This document shows positions 48,850-53,010 of a stretch of DNA of 53,010 nt, in pieces (the stretch's first letter is position 1; each line of letters starts with the position of its first letter). Under the pieces are notes generated by a model. The model saw only the letters and a list, made by a program, of their open reading frames with translations, was not told where the DNA came from and searched no databases. Location of the stretch: the NCBI GenBank assembly GCA_903922605.1, contig CAIXUG010000041.1, forward strand, positions 1-53,010, in the 5' to 3' direction. The DNA is from an uncultured Verrucomicrobiota bacterium. GTDB taxonomy: Bacteria > Verrucomicrobiota > Verrucomicrobiia > Limisphaerales > UBA9464. The position numbers were made by a program, and so were the translations under genes.

Positions 48850-50127
48850 ATGTCCGCACCTGCCGCTGTCCCCCGCCTCCGCCTTCGCGTCACCGCGACG
48901 GCGGAGTCCATCATCCGTGGTGGCCATCCGTGGGTGTATAGCGCCTCCCTCCGCGAACAGAATCGCGATGCGGTCGCGGGCGAGCTCGCCGTGATCTACG
49001 ACCGCCAGGACAAGTTCCTCGCGCTCGGCTTCTTCGATCCCGATTCGCCCATCCGCGTCCGCATCCTGCACGCCGGCAAGCCGGTCACGCTCGACACGGC
49101 GTGGTGGCGCGCCCGGCTGGCGACGTCCTTCGCGAAACGCACGCCCGAGGCCATCGGCCCCGACACCGACGGTTATCGGTTGATCAACGGCGAAAGCGAC
49201 GGCTGGCCCGGGCTCGTGCTTGACCGCTACGCCGGCACGCTCGTGCTTAAGCTCTATTCCGCCGCGTGGCTGCCGCGCCTCGGCGAAATCTCCGCGCTTA
49301 TCCGTGAAGCCCTCTCGCCGGAGCACCTGATCCTGCGCCTGAGCCGCAACATTCAGGATAACGCTCGCGAGGTGGGCCTGGAAGACGGCACCGAAATCAC
49401 CGAAGCAGGCCAGCCGGCCAGTAAGCCAGCCGGCCAGAACCTCTCACTTACTGGCTCTCTGGCTCACTCGCCCACTTCGTCCGTCATCTTCAAGGAGTCT
49501 GGCCTGCGTTTCGAGGCCGAGGTCGTACAAGGACAGAAAACCGGCTTCTTCCTCGACCAGCGCGACAACCGTCGCCTCGTGGAAACTCTCACCCAAGGCG
49601 GGGACGTGCTGAACGCCTTCAGCTTCTCCGGCGGCTTCAGCCTCTACGCGGCGCGCGGCGGGGCGAAGAGCGTCACCGACCTCGACATCTCGCTGCACGC
49701 GCTGGAGTCGGCCAAACGCAACTTCGCGTTGAACCAATCCGTGCCGGGCATTGCCGCCGCGACCCATGAGCAGATCCAGGGCGACGCCTTCCAGTGGCTG
49801 GCCACCGGCCCGGAACGCAGCTTCGACTGCATCGTCCTGGACCCGCCGTCACTGGCGAAGCGTGAAACCGAGCGCGCTCCCGCCATCCAGGCCTATGCCC
49901 GGCTCGCCGCGTCCGGCGTGGGCCGCGTGCGCCCCGGCGGTGTGCTGCTCGCCGCCTCGTGCAGCGCTCACGTGAGCGCCGAGGAATTTTTCGGTGCCGT
50001 GCGCGACGCCGCCCGCCGCAGCGGACGCCGCTTCACCGAACTCCGCACCACCGGCCACGCGCCGGATCATCCCGCCACCTTCCCCGAGGCCAATTATCTG
50101 AAGGCGATCTACCTGCGCTTCGGGTGA
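48850..50127 (+). CDS. RlmI-like 23S rRNA (cytosine-C5) methyltransferase
   Basis: A 425-aa protein of the class I rRNA methyltransferase family. The N-terminal PUA-like domain ([18 protein letters not shown]) leads to a SAM domain with [31 protein letters not shown], and [20 protein letters not shown] closes it. RlmI methylates a 23S rRNA cytosine. A linker at about residues 187-210 ([20 protein letters not shown]) is encoded by CCAGTAAGCCAG-type words at 49400-49480 and looks like an in-frame repeat insertion. Confidence 0.88.
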   Translation: MSAPAAVPRLRLRVTATAESIIRGGHPWVYSASLREQNRDAVAGELAVIYDRQDKFLALGFFDPDSPIRVRILHAGKPVTLDTAWWRARLATSFAKRTPEAIGPDTDGYRLINGESDGWPGLVLDRYAGTLVLKLYSAAWLPRLGEISALIREALSPEHLILRLSRNIQDNAREVGLEDGTEITEAGQPASKPAGQNLSLTGSLAHSPTSSVIFKESGLRFEAEVVQGQKTGFFLDQRDNRRLVETLTQGGDVLNAFSFSGGFSLYAARGGAKSVTDLDISLHALESAKRNFALNQSVPGIAAATHEQIQGDAFQWLATGPERSFDCIVLDPPSLAKRETERAPAIQAYARLAASGVGRVRPGGVLLAASCSAHVSAEEFFGAVRDAARRSGRRFTELRTTGHAPDHPATFPEANYLKAIYLRFG

Positions 50128-50210
50128 TCGACGGGGCGGGGAGAACGACCAAGGACGGGTGGGACTACAACCGCCCTTGAATTGGGGACGCATTGGGTGG
50201 GCGCACGCTC

Positions 50211-50372
50211 CCTTCCCCCTCACCCCGGCCCTCTCCCTCAGGGAGAGGGAGAACCGTCGTCCGCCTCTCTGCGAATGCTTGCGCGGGACTGGCCGAATGC
50301 ACCTTCCGACAACCTTGGAAGCCGCCCAGCTTTCCCCTCTCCCCGAGGGAGAGGGTCAGGGTGAGGGGGAAG
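50211..50372. repeat. MITE-like 165-bp repeat, copy 3 (inverted)
   Basis: Same ends as 31548-31711 but with the internal part in reverse orientation. It fills most of the gap 50128-50461, which has no gene. Confidence 0.8.
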
Positions 50373-50461
50373 ACAACTTGCGTACATCGAGGCCGCCCAC
50401 CCCGCAAAATGGTGCTCGAACGTTCCTTCCTCCTTGCCGCTACGGAATTGATGCAACCGCT

Positions 50462-51742
50462 CTAACCAGTCACCGGTGCCGCCCGCGCGACCACCGGGGG
50501 TTCCCCGAGTTCGGCCCGGGCCTTGGCGACATCGAAGCCGCCCTCCCATTTCGCGATCACGATGGTGGCAACGGCGTTGCCGACGAGGTTGGTGAGCGCC
50601 CGCGCCTCGGACATGAAGCGGTCCACGCCGAGCAGCAGCGCGAGGCCGGCCACCGGCAGCGTGTGCGTCATGGACAGCGTGGCCGCCAGCGTGATGAACC
50701 CGCCGCCGGTCACCGCCGCCGCGCCCTTCGAGGTGAGCAGCAGCATGCCGAGGATGCTGAGCTGCTGCACGAGCGTCAGCGGTGTGTCCGTGGCCTGCGC
50801 GATGAAGATCGCCGCCATCGTCAGGTAGATGCACGTGCCATCAAGGTTGAACGAATAGCCCGCCGGCACCACGAGGCCGACCACCGGTTTGGCGCAGCCC
50901 AACCGCTCCAACTTGGCCAGCAGGCCGGGCAGGGCCGGCTCCGACGACGAGGTGCCCAGCACCAGCAGAAGTTCCTCGCGCAGGTAGCGCAACAGCGGCC
51001 ACAGCCGCAGGCCGGCCGCCCGCAGGATCGCCCACAGCACGATGAACACGAAGCCGAGGCAGGTGAGGTAAACGCACGCCAGCAGCTTGCCCAGCGACAT
51101 CAGCACCTCCGGACCCAGCTTGGCGACCGTATACGCCATCGCGCCAAAGGCCGCCACCGGCGACAGCTTCATCAGCAGCCCGACGATGCCCATCACGATG
51201 TCAGCGACGCTGTGGGCAAGATCCAGGGCCGGCTTCGCGCGGTCACCCAGCCGGCTGATCACCACGCCGGTCAGCACCGCTAGCAGCAGCACCGGCAGGA
51301 TGTCCCCCGAGGTGAACGCGCCCACAAAGGTGTCGGGAATGATCCCCACCAGGAACTCGACGACCGTGAGGTGCTTCGCCTTTTCGCTGTAGGTGGCCAG
51401 ATCTTTGGTGTCGAGCGTCGCCGGGTTGGCGTGCAGGCCCGCACCCGGCTGCAGGGCGTTCACCACCAGCAGCCCGAGCATGAGTGCGAAGGTGGTGGCG
51501 CCCGCGAAGTAGAGCAGCGACTTCAGCCCCACGCGGCCCACCTTGCCCAGGTCGCGCACGTTGCCGATGCCCACGACGATGGTCGTAAAGATGAGCGGGG
51601 CGATGAGCGCCTTGACGAACTTGATGAAGGCGTCGCCCAGCGGCTTCATCGCGACGCCCCATTCCTTGTCGCAATAACCCAGCAGCGCACCCGCCGCGAT
51701 GGCGAGCAGCACCTGGACGTAAAGGCTGCGGAAAATTCGCAC
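50462..51742 (-). CDS. Dicarboxylate/amino acid:cation symporter (DAACS family)
   Basis: A 426-aa membrane protein with the DAACS layout. [22 protein letters not shown] lies in the first part; the [11 protein letters not shown] hairpin, [23 protein letters not shown] (TM7, substrate and Na site), and [21 protein letters not shown] (hairpin 2) follow. It imports C4-dicarboxylates or glutamate with Na or H ions. It has an ATG at 51742; the gap on its right (51743-52254) holds a MITE copy and no gene. Confidence 0.93.
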   Translation of the reverse strand: MRIFRSLYVQVLLAIAAGALLGYCDKEWGVAMKPLGDAFIKFVKALIAPLIFTTIVVGIGNVRDLGKVGRVGLKSLLYFAGATTFALMLGLLVVNALQPGAGLHANPATLDTKDLATYSEKAKHLTVVEFLVGIIPDTFVGAFTSGDILPVLLLAVLTGVVISRLGDRAKPALDLAHSVADIVMGIVGLLMKLSPVAAFGAMAYTVAKLGPEVLMSLGKLLACVYLTCLGFVFIVLWAILRAAGLRLWPLLRYLREELLLVLGTSSSEPALPGLLAKLERLGCAKPVVGLVVPAGYSFNLDGTCIYLTMAAIFIAQATDTPLTLVQQLSILGMLLLTSKGAAAVTGGGFITLAATLSMTHTLPVAGLALLLGVDRFMSEARALTNLVGNAVATIVIAKWEGGFDVAKARAELGEPPVVARAAPVTG

Positions 51743-51916
51743 GATGAGGATTCGGAAAGTCAGGCCCTAGCTCGTGACGGCTCAGCAAGCCGGCGGATTA
51801 GCAACGGGGAGAGGTGACATGGCCGAATCTTCTCACGGGTGGCCAGCGCTGTAAACCGTTGAGACAGGGCGCTGGAGCGGTTCGGGATATTCTGTCGTGC
51901 GTCGTGTCGTGCGCGG

Positions 51917-52079
51917 CCTTCCCCCTCACCCTGACCCTCTCCCTCAGGGCGAGGGGACAGCAGGGCGAGTCAGACGATTTTCTATCGCGCATCCGGCCAA
52001 TCCCGCGCCTGCGTTTTGCCCAGGGACGGACGACGGTTCTCCCTCTCCCCAAGGGAGAGGGCCGGGGTGAGGGGGAAGG
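51917..52079. repeat. MITE-like 165-bp repeat, copy 4
   Basis: Same ends and inner hairpins as 31548-31711; the internal part (CGCGCATCCGGCCAATCCCG) matches copy 1 closely. Confidence 0.8.
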
Positions 52080-52254
52080 CAGCTTTCGTCCATCCGGGAT
52101 CCCTCATTCACTCTCAGGACTTTCGTCGGAAAAACGCGTTCCACAGAAGTGGACCGCCGGCAATGACAGTTGGCCAAAGGAAAGAAGTGGACGCTTTGGC
52201 CACATAAGCCGACCGCACATCGTGCGACCAAGACGCGCATTCTATCCAAGAAAG

Positions 52255-52398
52255 TCAACCTTGGCCGGTGGCAATGCCCTGCCCCACATCTCCACCGGGA
52301 AGAAAGATGAAATGCCGCTCGTGAAAACAGCTGTCCACCCACAGCGCAGCCACCACGAGGGGGAGCAGTGTCAGCAAAAGCGTCAGCTCGTTCTTCAT
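52255..52398 (-). CDS. Small hypothetical protein with one N-terminal TM segment
   Basis: A 47-aa protein starting MKNELTLLLTLLPLVVAALWV, a single hydrophobic segment, then HERHFIFLPGGD. It may be a genuine small membrane protein or an N-terminal remnant. It is followed by a gene-free stretch. No family is recognised. Confidence 0.4.
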   Translation of the reverse strand: MKNELTLLLTLLPLVVAALWVDSCFHERHFIFLPGGDVGQGIATGQG

Positions 52399-52452
52399 GC
52401 GAGATGGGCCGCGTTGTGCTCTAAGAACGGTGGCGGCCATCCGTCATCGAAG

Positions 52453-52866
52453 TCAGGTCTTTTTGCTGCGGAACAAAATGACGGCCCAGAGGGCCAGCCA
52501 GGGCGACAAGAACACCAACACGACCACAGGCAGCAGCAGGCCCATGAGGAGGCCGCCTGAACTCCCCATCCCGCCAACGCATAAGGCCAGAAGCGCAAGC
52601 AGAAGAAACACATGGGCGAGAGACGCCGTAATTTCCAGCGAGTCTCGCTTCCGGCATACGGCGAGACCGACTGCGCTTACCGCGAAATACAGGCAAATTG
52701 GCCACAGAAGCACGGCGTCGCCCGAGGACGCGCGGGAACCGGCGCCAGCACCCATGCCCGCCTGCGCGGCACCGAAACCTTGAAGCGCGCCCAGAACAAA
52801 AGAGACATAAAAGGCGGCGATGCCACCGACCACAAAAGCGAGCGAGGAAAGGATGCGGTTAGTCAT
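52453..52866 (-). CDS. Hypothetical membrane protein
   Basis: A 137-aa protein with four hydrophobic segments (about residues 6-28, 52-72, 80-100 and 105-130) and a short basic end (RSKKT). No family is recognised. It lies 54 bases upstream of the 47-aa gene in the same direction, so the two may be cotranscribed. TATATT-like bases precede its start. Confidence 0.65.
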   Translation of the reverse strand: MTNRILSSLAFVVGGIAAFYVSFVLGALQGFGAAQAGMGAGAGSRASSGDAVLLWPICLYFAVSAVGLAVCRKRDSLEITASLAHVFLLLALLALCVGGMGSSGGLLMGLLLPVVVLVFLSPWLALWAVILFRSKKT

Positions 52867-52902
52867 ATTATACCAATTCTCACAGTTTATCGGAACAATG
52901 GT

Positions 52903-53010
52903 TCAGGGCGTAGCGTTTGCTTGGTCGCGGAGCCAGTGATGGATGAGGGACAGGACGCGTGCGGGCGTCTCCCAGAAGGGGCGCAGGGCCGTGGTCAGGG
53001 TTTCCTCCAG
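52903..53010 (-). CDS. C-terminal end of a gene entering from the right
   Basis: On the minus strand the frame is open to the window end and closes with TGA at 52903-52905, giving 35 residues ending LSLIHHWLRDQANATP. It is too short to identify. It is followed by the membrane protein at 52866 after 36 bases. Confidence 0.5.
   Translation of the reverse strand: MEETLTTALRPFWETPARVLSLIHHWLRDQANATP

Noticed and set aside
1-53010. CRISPR arrays
   Set aside because: No regularly spaced repeats of 24-40 bases with unique spacers; the 10-bp array at 11881 and the word repeats lack spacers of that kind.

Overview
The window joins two kinds of DNA. Positions 1 to about 26,620 look like one mobile element (integrative-conjugative or integrated-plasmid type). 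Positions from about 26,800 onward look like a bacterial chromosome. The boundary lies at a tRNA-Gly(CCC) gene (26796-26869, minus strand) whose 3' end faces the element, the usual side for tRNA-targeted integration. I see no integrase, relaxase or type IV secretion channel, so the element probably continues left of base 1. The chromosome suggests Verrucomicrobiota: a prepilin-like protein with the [17 protein letters not shown] signature, a DUF1080 lipoprotein, a ThuA protein, an SGNH hydrolase, an Ig-repeat exported protein and a xylose-isomerase-like epimerase lie close together. This assignment is inference from gene content.

Element, left part (1-13 kb): a remnant of a large ATPase gene, a SymE-like protein, a beta-class DNA methyltransferase, two TOPRIM proteins with degenerate active sites, an operon headed by a zinc-finger TOPRIM primase, a replication-relaxation protein, an XRE regulator, VapBC, a TraD/VirD4-like ATPase, an orphan HicB, a HicBA pair, and a cluster of winged-helix or MerR-like DNA-binding proteins. 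The region 10588-10967 has the parts of a replication origin: an AT-rich stretch, two DnaA-box-like sites and 20-bp iterons at the 3' end of an initiator-like gene. The gap 9271-9679 is packed with perfect hairpins. Many promoters share an extended -10 (TGG-TANNAT), and several put the predicted transcription start on or next to the start codon.

Element, middle (12.7-19.2 kb): a DNA-damage module. A GIY-YIG nuclease gene and a LexA-like repressor diverge from a perfect 16-bp palindrome. Four bases after the repressor comes one 1,415-codon gene fusing a complete Y-family DNA polymerase IV to a complete C-family (DnaE-type) replicative polymerase. An SRAP/HMCES-type abasic-site protein converges on it. 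This resembles a self-regulated translesion mutasome compressed into a single polypeptide and is the most striking object in the window.

Element, right part (19.2-26.6 kb): a hypothetical protein, a TPR protein, a secreted phospholipase-D-family nuclease, a PEGA-domain membrane protein, a two-TM protein and a 1,014-aa TraD-like ATPase with a nuclease-like tail. The last three form a tight operon.

Chromosome (26.8-53 kb): an SGNH hydrolase interrupted by an in-frame TAG, an Ig-repeat protein, TlpA and ApbE, ThuA, a thioredoxin-like protein with cytidine deaminase, DUF1080, a sugar epimerase, a pseudopilin, mnmG with two parS-like sites, a membrane protein carrying a ParB-type N-terminal peptide, an aldo/keto reductase, DUF456, ndk, a SurA-like chaperone, a glycosyltransferase, ChrA, PIN-PhoH, an RlmI-like methyltransferase, a dicarboxylate symporter and small membrane proteins. 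Its intergenic spaces hold several repeat families, some of which also sit in frame inside genes.
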